Positions 56,836 to 64,000 of a stretch of 64,000 nt of DNA are shown one piece after another. The notes below the pieces were generated by a model. That model had not been told where the DNA came from. It saw nothing but the letters and a program-made list of their open reading frames with translations, and did not search any database. Origin of the DNA: Amycolatopsis benzoatilytica AK 16/65 (GTDB lineage: Bacteria > Actinomycetota > Actinomycetes > Mycobacteriales > Pseudonocardiaceae); NCBI RefSeq assembly GCF_000383915.1, contig NZ_KB912942.1, positions 4,151,795 through 4,215,794 of the forward strand. Reading direction: 5' to 3'. Positions within the stretch are counted from its first letter, which is position 1. Each line of letters starts with the position of its first letter. The position numbers were made by a program, and so were the translations under genes.

Positions 56836-57181
56836 CGGACTCCTCCCCTTGTGGTGCGTGGAGTCCTATTTGGCGTGTCGACGGCCGGTAACGCAACTCA
56901 CCGGTCCGGGTGATCATCACGGTGCCAATTTTTCCTGCAACCGCACGGAAATCCTGAGTGCGTCAACGCACCGAGCCGGATTTCGGCGAGCCAGCTGTCA
57001 CCAGTTGATGACACCTGCCTGGCTCCGGCCGCGCGGATTCCGGGGCGCCGGCGGCGAGGCGAGACGCTGGACAGCGCCGCACGGGACCTGCCAGGCACAG
57101 GGCGCCAGGCATCGCTTCGCTTCCCGAACTCGCACTCAGGGCAGGTGCCCCCACTGCACCCGCAAGCCCGGTCGCGCCGGA
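56836..57181. other. Promoter-containing gap, no gene seen
   Basis: 346 bp upstream of the zinc-finger gene. It contains the 11-bp palindrome GTGATCATCAC (56910-56921 region) and the dyad TGTCACCA...TGATGACA near 56997-57013, both operator candidates for the zinc-finger operon. The AT-richer 56920-57010 part is probably the promoter. Confidence 0.5.
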
Positions 57182-57805
57182 TCACCCCGTCGTGCGGCTC
57201 GCCAGCACCGTCGCGCCCGGACCGGTCAGGTCGTCGGCGGCGGCCCCGCGGCCGGCGAGAGCCAGCAGGAGCGCCTCGCCTGGGCCGCGGACCTCGATTC
57301 CGTTGCCCACGGCCCAGTCCACGTCCGTCGCGACCGCGCGCAGGCCGCGCAGCCGGCGGGCGACGCCGACCGGCGGGGCGCGCAGCGACAGCTCCAGCGC
57401 CCGGCGCAAGCGCGCCGCCGGGATCGTCCTGGGCAGGCCCAGCGGGCGGCGGATGTCCTGCTGGTGGATCAAGCCGTCCAGGAAACCGACCATGCCGCCG
57501 AACTTGCCCAGCCGCCGTCCGGGCTGGGGGTGGCGGCGCATCACCCCGATCAGCTCCTCGGGCGGGCGCACCTGGTACTCCGCCAGGCCGATTTCATTCG
57601 ACCGCGCAAGGGAAAGCCGGGCGCGGGCGAACCGTCGTGCGAGCTGGCGGCCGTCCAGTTCGTCGTAGCTCACGACGTGGGCGACGACCGCGCGCACGTT
57701 CCAGCCGGTACACAGGGTCGGGTGGTCCCACTGGCCCGGCGCCAGCGTTTCCAGGAAGTCGGCGAAGTCGAGGCGTTCCTCGCGCGCCAGCGTGCGTACG
57801 TCCAT
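57182..57805 (-). CDS. Maleylpyruvate isomerase-family (mycothiol-dependent) protein
   Basis: 207 residues. The four-helix DinB/MDMPI domain shows LAPGQWDHPTLCTGWNVRAVVAHVVSYDEL with metal His, and HQQDIRRPLGLPRTI the later His. The C-terminal domain is of the MDMPI type (GPGEALLLALAGRGAAADDL). Distinct from the copy at 14495. ATG in a GGGGGAGGGC context. Monocistronic, divergent from 58169. Confidence 0.82.
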   Translation of the reverse strand: MDVRTLAREERLDFADFLETLAPGQWDHPTLCTGWNVRAVVAHVVSYDELDGRQLARRFARARLSLARSNEIGLAEYQVRPPEELIGVMRRHPQPGRRLGKFGGMVGFLDGLIHQQDIRRPLGLPRTIPAARLRRALELSLRAPPVGVARRLRGLRAVATDVDWAVGNGIEVRGPGEALLLALAGRGAAADDLTGPGATVLASRTTG

Positions 57806-58055
57806 GCCCTCCCCCTGCCCTCCCCGATCGGCGGATGCCGACCACCGTAGCAGCCTGGGCCGGGTCAGCGTTTCACCCGATCCAGTTAGCGGCGTCGACA
57901 TTCGGCGACGGCCACGAGGGCAGCGCCCGACCACCCGGACAATCCCGGAAACAGCAGGCAGAGATGGTCGCGGAAAGAAATTCCCGATCCGGGTTGACGC
58001 GGTCGGCACCGGGCATGAGAAGATGGCATTGCCGCAGGCCAGAGCCCACTTTAAT

Positions 58056-58072
58056 GGTGGAATATTCCATTC
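58056..58072. promoter_or_regulatory. AT-rich palindromic element, copy 1
   Basis: GGTGGAATATTCCATTC, with the 12-bp perfect palindrome TGGAATATTCCA. The same 17 bases occur at 59836-59852, and the GGAATATTCC core again at 59809. Lies about 100 bp before the small membrane protein, in a 363-bp gap that otherwise shows no gene. Confidence 0.65.
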
Positions 58073-58168
58073 TTAGCGCGATCATGGACAGCTCTCCGGA
58101 AGCGACCTGGATGCGACCTGGAAAACCGTGTTCTCCGATCTTTTCGACCACCTGGAAAGGGACTTACG

Positions 58169-58534
58169 ATGACCGGTCCTGGCACTGAAAAAGCAGGCCA
58201 GGCATATCCTTGGACTGATCGTTCGCACCTGATCGGCGACGTGCCGGAGGGGGTCGCCGTGAAGCGTCGCCGGGTGACCGTCACGTTCCACGAGCCGGAC
58301 ACGCCGGCCCTCCGCCGGACCGCCCGGCCGGCGGCGCTGCCGTCCCGGCCGATGAGCGGATCGACGCAGACGTGGCAGGTGATCGTGGTCCTGCTGGCCC
58401 TGACCGCCGGAGCCGCCGCGATCGTCTTCGCGGCAGCCGGCGCGATCGCCGGCACCGGCGCGGCCGGCGGGCTGGCGCTCGGACTGACCGGTGCGGTGAT
58501 CCGCAAGCGGCGCAAGCCAACCCGGTCCTTCTGA
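58169..58534 (+). CDS. Small membrane protein of unknown function
   Basis: 121 residues: a soluble N-terminal ~65 (DVPEGVAVKRRRVTVTFHEPD) and two hydrophobic helices (about 70-88 and 92-108) with an RKRRK end. ATG has GGAAAGGG seven bases upstream. The first residues are polar, so no signal peptide. No family recognised. Preceded by the GGAATATTCC element and followed by a strong hairpin. Confidence 0.65.
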   Translation: MTGPGTEKAGQAYPWTDRSHLIGDVPEGVAVKRRRVTVTFHEPDTPALRRTARPAALPSRPMSGSTQTWQVIVVLLALTAGAAAIVFAAAGAIAGTGAAGGLALGLTGAVIRKRRKPTRSF

Positions 58535-58590
58535 CCATCCCCGAAGCGGGCGCCGGCGGCCGGGATTGCACGGGTCGCCCGCGTCCTGCG

Positions 58591-58628
58591 CTCCCGGCGC
58601 CCGGCCGGGCAGGGCCGGGCGCCGGGAG
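58591..58628 (+). terminator. Strong GC hairpin after small membrane protein
   Basis: Perfect 16-bp arms (58591-58606, 58613-58628) with a 6-nt loop, no U tract, 57 nt past the stop and before the GrpB gene. Confidence 0.65.
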
Positions 58629-58686
58629 ACGAGGAGTGGCACCCTCGACGGCGGCCGCGTGGCCGCCGACGGAGAGGACGCGAGAC

Positions 58687-59556
58687 GTGCCGGAGCTGCG
58701 AGTCGAAATACGGTCGGGACCCCAGGCGGGCCAGGTGGCCGCCCGCCTCGCGCGGCTGGACGAGCGCGGATGGCTGACGCTCGCGATCGTCGACCGGCCC
58801 GGACTGGCCGCGCTCGTGATCGGCGACGATTCAGCCGATCCGGACGCGGATGCCCTCGTCGACGAGCCGGTGGACAGCCTGTGGCGTGACCGGATCGAAC
58901 CGCTGGCCCGGTTCCTCGCCGGTGCGGAGGCGCCGCCGGCACCGAAAGCAGTGCTCCGCGCGCATGATCCGCGCTACGGCGTCCTCGCCGAGCGGCTGCT
59001 GCGCCGGGTCCGGGACGCATTGCTCAGCCGCGGAATCGCCGACGACATCTGGACCTTCGACCACATCGGTTCGACCTCGGTACCCGGCCTGCGCGCCAAA
59101 CCGTACGTCGATCTCCAGATCGGCGCCGATCCGCTGCCGGTCGAGGGCTCCGGGTTCGACGCGGTGCTCGCGACCGCCGGCTTCCTGCCCGCCCGCGGCG
59201 CGCGGCCCGACTCCCCCGGCGTCCACCGCGACACGGTCAAAGACCCTGGTCTCGCACCGGACGAGGCATACCGCAAACGTCTCTACGTCCGTGCCGATCC
59301 GGCCGGTCCGGCCATCCTGCACGTCCGCCGGACGGGCAGCCCCTGGTGGTCCTACAGCGTGCTGTTCCGGGACTGGCTCCGTGCCGACCCGGCCGGGCGG
59401 CAGGCGTACGAAGCGACCAAGGTCGAGCTCGCCCGGGAGCACGCGGAAGACCCGGACTACGACGACTACACCCGCGCCAAGGCGGCATTCTTCGACAAAG
59501 TCCAGCAGGACTACGAGAAACTCGGAGAGACCTCGTCCTACCGCGTCCGGCGGTGA
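58687..59556 (+). CDS. GrpB-family nucleotidyltransferase-fold protein with N-terminal extension
   Basis: 289 residues. Residues ~95-285 match the GrpB family: DHIGSTSVPGLRAKPYVDLQI (the minimal nucleotidyltransferase core with GS and two Asp), GVHRDTVKDP, SPWWSYSVLFRDWLR, YTRAKAAFFDKV. GrpB proteins are of unknown activity. The first ~85 residues (PELRVEIRSGPQAGQVAARLARLDERG) are not part of GrpB and are unrecognised. GTG 58687 has GAGAGG nine bases upstream; nothing better upstream. Confidence 0.82.
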   Translation: MPELRVEIRSGPQAGQVAARLARLDERGWLTLAIVDRPGLAALVIGDDSADPDADALVDEPVDSLWRDRIEPLARFLAGAEAPPAPKAVLRAHDPRYGVLAERLLRRVRDALLSRGIADDIWTFDHIGSTSVPGLRAKPYVDLQIGADPLPVEGSGFDAVLATAGFLPARGARPDSPGVHRDTVKDPGLAPDEAYRKRLYVRADPAGPAILHVRRTGSPWWSYSVLFRDWLRADPAGRQAYEATKVELAREHAEDPDYDDYTRAKAAFFDKVQQDYEKLGETSSYRVRR

Positions 59557-59808
59557 CCGCACCCGGCCGGCGCGGACGCCTGCACCGTCCGCAGCAATCG
59601 CGTTGCTCCGTCGCGACACAGACCGCTCGCCGCATCGTCCGGCCAAGGAAACTACGAAATACTCAACTCTCCGCCGCTAATACCGCGAATTCTGCATCGC
59701 CGAACAGAAAGTGCTCATGCACCAGCACGAGCATGAGCGCGCCACACTGTCCATTCGAGTGAATTCCCGTTACCTCGCCGGGAAGATCGCGCAGCGCCCT
59801 TACCATGA

Positions 59809-59852
59809 GGAATATTCCGAACTCGTTCCGCATTCGGTGGAATATTCCATTC
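59809..59852. promoter_or_regulatory. AT-rich palindromic elements, copies 2 and 3
   Basis: GGAATATTCC at 59809-59818 and again in GGTGGAATATTCCATTC at 59836-59852; cores 30 bp apart, 24-67 bp before the DUF397 gene. They form the upstream control region of that gene. The 319-bp gap from 59557 contains no other gene, only an inverted repeat GCTCATG/CATGAGC near 59714-59739. Confidence 0.7.
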
Positions 59853-59875
59853 CACCGCCCGACGAAGGGTTTGCC

Positions 59876-60124
59876 GTGGACACTGACCACCCGCACGACC
59901 CGAGCACGACAGCGCCCAGCCGCGCCGGATTTCCCGAGCACGCCTGGCAACGACCCTCGGCCTGCGGGCCGAACTCCGGCAACTGCGTCGAAGTGAACCT
60001 CGGCTCCGGCGGGTTCGTCGGCGTCCGGGACAGCAAGATCGCCGGCTCCCCGGTCCTGGTCTTCGACCGCGGCGAATGGGCCGAGTTCCTCGAAGCCGTC
60101 CGGCGCGGGGAATTCGACAGCTGA
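59876..60124 (+). CDS. DUF397 small protein (BldB/WhiJ-partner type)
   Basis: 82 residues. The DUF397 core is WQRPSACGPNSGNCVEV, GFVGVRDSKIAGSPVLVFDRGEWAEFL, almost the family consensus. GTG 59876 is chosen because GAAGGG stands six bases upstream; an open frame from 59711 is spurious. DUF397 proteins are encoded beside XRE regulators of the WhiJ type in streptomycetes, where they act as antagonist or co-regulator. The regulator follows 164 bp downstream. Confidence 0.85.
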   Translation: MDTDHPHDPSTTAPSRAGFPEHAWQRPSACGPNSGNCVEVNLGSGGFVGVRDSKIAGSPVLVFDRGEWAEFLEAVRRGEFDS

Positions 60125-60208
60125 AACAACGCGGCCTGCCAGGCATGACTGCCGAACCGACGGCCGCATTGCGGTGAACCCGCGGAAAAATTCGGCCACC
60201 GGAAACAC

Positions 60209-60235
60209 CGACCCGGCGTATCGCTCGCCGGGTCG
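60209..60235 (+). terminator. Hairpin between DUF397 and XRE genes
   Basis: 10-bp arms CGACCCGGCG / CGCCGGGTCG with a 7-nt loop. Just after it TATGCT (60242) may be a -10 box for the XRE gene, so it may be terminator and promoter boundary. Confidence 0.5.
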
Positions 60236-60288
60236 GCGCATTATGCTCGGAGATCCCCCACTGGCCCTGAATGAATGCGGAGCTCCTG

Positions 60289-61155
60289 GTGACCTCCCCC
60301 GTCCGGCAGCCACCGCCGTCCCTGCGCACCCAGCGTTCCCGGCTCGGCGCCCGGATTCTCCGCTGGCGCACCGACCGCGGACTGACCCAGTCCGAACTGG
60401 CCGGCGGGATCGGCTGCAAGCAGCCGAAGATCCAGAAGATCGAGAGCGGGAAGGCGGGCACCCGGCCCGAGGACCTCGAGAAGATCATCGACCTGCTGCG
60501 GATCCCGCCCGGCGAAGCCGCGCTGCTGCGCGAGCTCAACGAGGCCAACGACCCGTCCGCACGGCGCGCCGAGCGCCGGATGATCACGCCGTACTGGTTC
60601 CGCGAGATCCTCGCGAAGGAACAAGCGGCGTCGGAAATCCTGAGCTGGACCGGCAACCGCGTCCCGGGGCTGCTCCAGTCGGAGTACTACATGCTCGCCC
60701 AGTTCCAGGCCAGCCGGCAGGAACGGGTCACCGACCGGGTCGCCGAACGCAAGGCGCGGCAGCGGATGTTCGACGGGCCGGGGCCGCGCGTCGTGTTCAT
60801 GCTCGAGTACAGCTGCATCGAGAAGCTCGTCTTCGGCGGCAAGACCAGTGTCGCGCTCGACCAGCTCGAACACATGGTGCGACTGCTGGAAACCCGGCCC
60901 ACCGCGGACATCCGGATCCTCCCGCGAGACGCGACCGCCTACCCGGACGAGGATTTCACCATCCTCCGGTTCGCCCAGCCGGACCTCACCGATTTCGCCT
61001 ACCAGGAAAGCAAAGTCAAGCTCATCACGGTCCCCGCCGACCAAGAGGGCTTCGCCTCCTACGAGGAGTCCTGGGAAGCCCAGCTCGCGGGCACTCTCAC
61101 CCGCGAGCAGTCCCTGCTGTTCCTGAAGGAGTGGGCCAGCCGCTGCGCCCGCTGA
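60289..61155 (+). CDS. XRE-family HTH regulator with DUF5753 (WhiJ-like)
   Basis: 288 residues. HTH_31-type helix-turn-helix at ~15-70 (LGARILRWRTDRGLTQSELAGGIGCKQPKIQKIESG), then the DUF5753 effector domain (SWTGNRVPGLLQSEYYMLAQF, FMLEYSCIEKLVFGGK, IRILPRDATAYPDEDFTILRF). Such proteins work with DUF397 partners. GTG 60289 with GGAG six bases upstream is preferred over ATG 60271. Likely regulates its own cluster, perhaps through GGAATATTCC sites. Confidence 0.9.
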   Translation: MTSPVRQPPPSLRTQRSRLGARILRWRTDRGLTQSELAGGIGCKQPKIQKIESGKAGTRPEDLEKIIDLLRIPPGEAALLRELNEANDPSARRAERRMITPYWFREILAKEQAASEILSWTGNRVPGLLQSEYYMLAQFQASRQERVTDRVAERKARQRMFDGPGPRVVFMLEYSCIEKLVFGGKTSVALDQLEHMVRLLETRPTADIRILPRDATAYPDEDFTILRFAQPDLTDFAYQESKVKLITVPADQEGFASYEESWEAQLAGTLTREQSLLFLKEWASRCAR

Positions 61156-61186
61156 CCCGCCCGCACCGACGAAAGGAGCCCCCTCG

Positions 61187-62056
61187 GTGGCCGACGAACC
61201 CTTCCCGCCCCCCGGGGTCGACCTCGACCACCCGAGCGTGGCCCGGGTGTACGACTACTACCTCGGCGGCACCACCAACTGGACGATCGACCGGCAGTTC
61301 GCCGACGAGGTGATCCGCGAGTTCCCGCTGATCCGCCCGATCGCCCGGGCCAACCGGCTGTTCCTGCACCGCGTCGTGCGGCATCTGGTGAAACAGGGCG
61401 TGCGGCAGTTCGTCGACATCGGCTCCGGCGTGCCCACCATGGGCCACGCGCACCAGGTCGCCGACGAGGTCGCGCCCGGCGAAGCCCGCGTCTGCTACGT
61501 CGACTACGAGCCGGTCGCCGTCGCGCACTCGGAGACGCTGCTGCGCGAGTCCGGCGATCTCGACCGGCACGCGGTGATCCACGCCGACATGCGCGATCCC
61601 GAGGGCCTCTGGGAGAAAATCGCCGGCACCGGAGTGATCGACGTCGAGCAGCCGGTCGCGCTGCTGCTGATCGCGGTGCTGCACGTCCAGCAGCCGCCCG
61701 CCGAGGACAGCGGCAGCACCGACGACCTCGGCCCGTCCGTCGTCGCGCGCTACCGGGACCTGCTTCCGTCCGGCTCGTTCCTGGCCGTTTCGCACATCAC
61801 CGACGAGGGGGTGCCGGCCGAGGTCGGCACTGGACTGGTCGAGCTGAAGCAGATGTACGACCGGTCCAGCAGCCCGGTGATCTGGCGTTCGCGCGCGGAG
61901 ATCCAGGCGCTGTTCGGGCCGTTCGAGATGATCGAACCGGGACTCACCTGGACGCCGTCGTGGCGTCCGGAGGAGTCCGGCGCGGGTGCGCCGCAGGTGG
62001 AGTTCCCGTCGCCGGCGCATTCGGTGATCCTGGCCGGGGTGGCGCGCAAACCGTAA
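61187..62056 (+). CDS. SAM-dependent methyltransferase of the DUF574 (PF04672) family
   Basis: 289 residues. DHPSVARVYDYYLGGTTNWTIDRQ is the hallmark start; SAM motif FVDIGSGVPTMGHAHQ, acidic VCYVDYEPVAVAHS, then ADMRDPEGLW. The family is abundant in actinomycetes and mostly uncharacterised. GTG with AAAGGAG eight bases upstream, 31 bp after the XRE gene, so co-transcribed. Could be the regulator's target or its ligand-producing enzyme. Confidence 0.88.
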   Translation: MADEPFPPPGVDLDHPSVARVYDYYLGGTTNWTIDRQFADEVIREFPLIRPIARANRLFLHRVVRHLVKQGVRQFVDIGSGVPTMGHAHQVADEVAPGEARVCYVDYEPVAVAHSETLLRESGDLDRHAVIHADMRDPEGLWEKIAGTGVIDVEQPVALLLIAVLHVQQPPAEDSGSTDDLGPSVVARYRDLLPSGSFLAVSHITDEGVPAEVGTGLVELKQMYDRSSSPVIWRSRAEIQALFGPFEMIEPGLTWTPSWRPEESGAGAPQVEFPSPAHSVILAGVARKP

Positions 62057-62082
62057 GACCGTTGGCTTCTGACCGGGCCGGG

Positions 62083-62133
62083 CCGTGAAGGGAACATTGA
62101 GGGACTCAGAGTCCCGGAATGTTCCCTTCACGG
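62083..62133. repeat. 51-bp intergenic palindrome, copy C
   Basis: CCGTGAAGGGAACATT (62083-62098) pairs perfectly with 62118-62133; an inner GGGACT-CAG-AGTCCC stem sits between, with a two-base mismatch. It is the decayed relative of the copies at 25460 and 42180. It lies between the convergent methyltransferase and NmrA genes. Confidence 0.85.
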
Positions 62134-62160
62134 ACGGCAGCCGAAGCGATGTCCGCCGTT

Positions 62161-63003
62161 TCAGCGAAAGTCCGCGGCGCTGCGCTCCGCCCACGCCGCG
62201 AACGACGTCGCCTCCCGTCCCAGCACCGCGGCCACGTCCGGGCTAACCCGGACCTCCTCCGGCGTCGGCTGCCCGAGGATCTCGAGCGTCCCGTCCGCGA
62301 CCGGTGCCGGCATCAGCCGCAGCATCTGCTCCCGCGCCTGGTCGGGCCCCAGCTCGACGAACTCCAGGTCGACGCCCAGCACGTCGCCCAGGATCCCGGT
62401 CCGCTGGCGTGGGCTGGTCGCTTCCGGCCCGGTCAAGACATAAGTCCGGCCCGCATGCACCCCGCCGGTCAACGCCGCGGCCGCGACCGAGGCGAGGTCG
62501 AGCGGATCGACCGCGGGCAGCGCGACATCGCCATACGGGGCGAAAACCTTGCCCTGTGCCCGAATCGACGGAATCCAGGCGAACGCGTTGGTGGTGAACC
62601 CGCCCGCGCGCAGGACTGTCCACTCCAGACCCGAACTCCGCACCACCTGCTCCAACGCGGCCAGCGGGGCGTGCGAAACCGCCTCCGGCCGGGTGCCTGC
62701 CGCTTGCGAGGACAACAGGACGACCCGCGAGACCCCGGCGTCCGCCGCCGTACGCAGCACCGCCTCCCCGTCCACGTGCGCTCCCGCGCCGGAGACCAGC
62801 AAGAACAGTGCGTCCGCGCCCTTAACCGCGGGTGTCAGGCTGCCCGCGTCGGACAGGTCCGCGACCATCGGCGTGACGCCGGCCCGTTCCGGCACCGGCG
62901 AGCTCACCCCGCGCGAAACGGCCGTGACCTCATGGCCCGCCTCGGCCAGCGACTCGACCAGCAGCCGGCCGACATTCCCGGTTGCCCCAGTGACGACGAT
63001 CAA
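62161..63003 (-). CDS. NmrA-like NAD(P)-binding oxidoreductase (atypical SDR)
   Basis: 280 residues. VVTGATGNVGRLLVESL is the glycine-rich NAD(P) motif; VLLSSQAAG, WTVLRAGGFTTNAF and VLTGPEATSPRQRTGIL match NmrA/quinone-oxidoreductase-like proteins, with no canonical YxxxK. Starts TTG 63003 with GAGGAGAG six bases upstream. Divergent from an HxlR regulator, a common pairing in which the regulator senses quinones or aldehydes. Confidence 0.88.
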   Translation of the reverse strand: MIVVTGATGNVGRLLVESLAEAGHEVTAVSRGVSSPVPERAGVTPMVADLSDAGSLTPAVKGADALFLLVSGAGAHVDGEAVLRTAADAGVSRVVLLSSQAAGTRPEAVSHAPLAALEQVVRSSGLEWTVLRAGGFTTNAFAWIPSIRAQGKVFAPYGDVALPAVDPLDLASVAAAALTGGVHAGRTYVLTGPEATSPRQRTGILGDVLGVDLEFVELGPDQAREQMLRLMPAPVADGTLEILGQPTPEEVRVSPDVAAVLGREATSFAAWAERSAADFR

Positions 63004-63044
63004 GGTTCTCTCCTCAGCCAGTTCCCGCTTCCCGTGCGAAAGCG

Positions 63045-63071
63045 GTACGGCGAGGCTAAAACCGGCCGTAC
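63045..63071. promoter_or_regulatory. Candidate HxlR operator in divergent promoter
   Basis: GTACGG (63045) and CCGTAC (63066) form a dyad with a 15-bp spacer. The -10 candidates TAGCCT (minus, toward NmrA) and TACAGT (63069, plus) overlap it, so one bound regulator could close both promoters. Confidence 0.5.
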
Positions 63072-63104
63072 AGTAGGTTCCCCCTGGAAAGTATTGGAGC
63101 GCCC

Positions 63105-63482
63105 GTGACCGCCCTCGACCAGACCGGTGCCGGCCCGGTCGCCGCGTGCCGGATCAGCCCGGCCGTCGACCTGCTGTTCAGCCGGTGGACGACGCCGGTC
63201 CTCTGGCTGCTCAACCAGGACGGACCGCTCCGGTTCGTCGAGCTCGAACGGCAGCTCGGCGCCACCGGAAAGGTGCTCACCCAGCGGCTGCGCCAGCTCG
63301 AACGAGACGGTCTGGTGCACCGGCACTACTACGCCGAGGTGCCGCCGCGCGCCGAATACGAAATCACCGAACTCGGCCGGAGCCTCGCGCCGGTGTTCGC
63401 CGCGCTCGCCGAGTGGACCGACGAACACCTGCCGTCGGTCGAGAAGGCCCGCGACGAATACACCGGGCCGCTCCCCCGCTAA
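63105..63482 (+). CDS. HxlR-family winged-helix regulator
   Basis: 125 residues. SRWTTPVLWLLNQDGPLRFVELERQL and KVLTQRLRQLERDGLVHRHYYAEVPPRAEYEIT are the classic HxlR (DUF24) wing-helix. Cys15 in VAACRIS occupies the position of the redox-active cysteine of YodB/HypR-type sensors. GTG start after TTGGAG. Its stop overlaps the convergent MmyB-type gene by four bases. Confidence 0.9.
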   Translation: MTALDQTGAGPVAACRISPAVDLLFSRWTTPVLWLLNQDGPLRFVELERQLGATGKVLTQRLRQLERDGLVHRHYYAEVPPRAEYEITELGRSLAPVFAALAEWTDEHLPSVEKARDEYTGPLPR

Positions 63483-64000
63483 CCGGCGAACTGCTCGTTG
63501 CCCAGCACCGCGAGCAGCTGGATCTTCTCGAACGCCTCGCTGCGGGGCGGCGCGGTCAGCACCAGCAGCGCCTGCGACTGGTCCTCGGTGAACAGCACTT
63601 GGCAGTCCACCTCGATCTCGCCCAGCTGCGGGTGCAGCAGCACCTTGTGGTCGGCGAACCGCTGCGCCACCTCGTGGTCCTCCCACAGCCGCACGAACTC
63701 CGGGCTCTCCCGGCGCAGCGCCCGCACCAGCTCGCCCGCGCGCGACTGCGGGCCCATCGACCCGTGCGCCATCCGCAGGCTCGCCACCAGCGCCCGGCCC
63801 TGCCGGTCCTGGTCGTCCACCGGGTAGACCTGCCGTTCTTCCGGGTTCGTGAACCACCGGTAGATCTCGCTGCGGGCCAGACCGGTGTACTGCGACCGGT
63901 CCCCGTACAGAGCCTCGGCCAGCCGGTTCTGCACCAGCACCTCGCCCAGGTTCGACAGGATCAGCGCGGGGGTGTCGGACAGCCGGTCCAGCACCCGCAT
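63479..64000 (-). CDS. MmyB-like ligand-binding domain of an XRE regulator, C-terminal part
   Basis: The 173 in-window codons are open to the window edge. LRVLDRLSDTPALILSNLGEVLVQNRLAEALYGDRS, RSEIYRWFTNPEERQVYP, DHKVLLHPQLGEIEVDCQVL, QALLVLTAPPRSEA are the MmyB-type (MLTR_LBD) domain that normally follows an XRE HTH. The HTH must lie beyond base 64000; the ATG at 64000 is therefore not the true start. Usually autoregulates with a neighbouring oxidoreductase. Confidence 0.85.
   Translation of the reverse strand: MRVLDRLSDTPALILSNLGEVLVQNRLAEALYGDRSQYTGLARSEIYRWFTNPEERQVYPVDDQDRQGRALVASLRMAHGSMGPQSRAGELVRALRRESPEFVRLWEDHEVAQRFADHKVLLHPQLGEIEVDCQVLFTEDQSQALLVLTAPPRSEAFEKIQLLAVLGNEQFAG

Noticed and set aside
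59711..59875. Upstream extension of the DUF397 protein
   Set aside because: It would translate through the two palindromes; the DUF397 core, the ribosome-binding site and the usual family length support the GTG at 59876.

Overview
The window is high-GC actinomycete DNA, most likely from Pseudonocardiaceae and plausibly an Amycolatopsis-type genome. Support comes from the gene order tig-clpP1-clpP2-clpX ... valS ... folC-DUF4233 ... ndk ... rne-rplU-rpmA-obgE-proB, the two mycothiol-dependent (DinB/MDMPI-type) proteins, the DUF397/XRE/DUF574-methyltransferase group, frequent GTG/TTG starts, leaderless-looking promoters, and intergenic palindromes of a kind I associate with Amycolatopsis. The species assignment is inference. 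No rRNA, tRNA, insertion sequence, prophage or CRISPR array was seen.

Backbone. Every housekeeping gene lies on the minus strand and reads right to left: tig (46.7 kb), clpP1, clpP2, clpX (42.3 kb), valS (25-22.4 kb), folC and its DUF4233 partner (20.5-18.4 kb), ndk (15.7 kb), rne (5.7-2.5 kb), rplU, rpmA, obgE, and the first 18 codons of proB at base 1. Blocks of accessory genes are inserted between these conserved genes.

Inserted blocks. 6.7-15.2 kb holds a secreted subtilase, a three-gene ABC-2 drug/lipid exporter, a large secreted phosphodiester-glycosidase/metallophosphoesterase fusion and an MDMPI-type enzyme. 15.8-18.4 kb holds a Tat-exported PhoD phosphatase, a GNAT and a VOC protein. 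20.6-22.3 kb holds a methyltransferase and a secreted SGNH hydrolase. 25-42 kb is the largest block. It contains a MarR/MFS pair, an FdhF/YdeP-like molybdenum oxidoreductase, an LCP cell-wall ligase, a GntR-VOC-SDR divergon, an ArsR/MFS pair, an oxalate/formate-type transporter with a 43-residue partner next to fdhD, a TetR/carotenoid-oxygenase divergon and a Tat-exported esterase.

46.8-55.5 kb is a cell-envelope module: fructosamine-kinase-like gene, sensor kinase, GT39 glycosyltransferase, GT2/GtrA fusion, second GT39 and a PP2C-like phosphatase. Three of its promoters carry the same operator: three tandem 11-bp direct repeats (CACAG-N6-CACAG-N6-CACAT) ending 33-34 nt before the ATG. This is the strongest candidate for an undescribed regulatory circuit here. 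No response-regulator gene lies beside the kinase.

56-64 kb is lineage-specific and regulatory: a Zn-finger protein pair, an MDMPI protein, a GrpB-family protein, a WhiJ-like XRE/DUF397 pair with a DUF574 methyltransferase, an HxlR/NmrA divergon and a truncated MmyB-type regulator. Three copies of an AT-rich palindrome (GGAATATTCC), two of them in an identical 17-bp context, sit in front of small genes in this part.

Two families of intergenic repeat were found: three ~51-55 bp palindromes (25460, 42180, 62083) and one array of 30-bp units between convergent genes (22265-22372).
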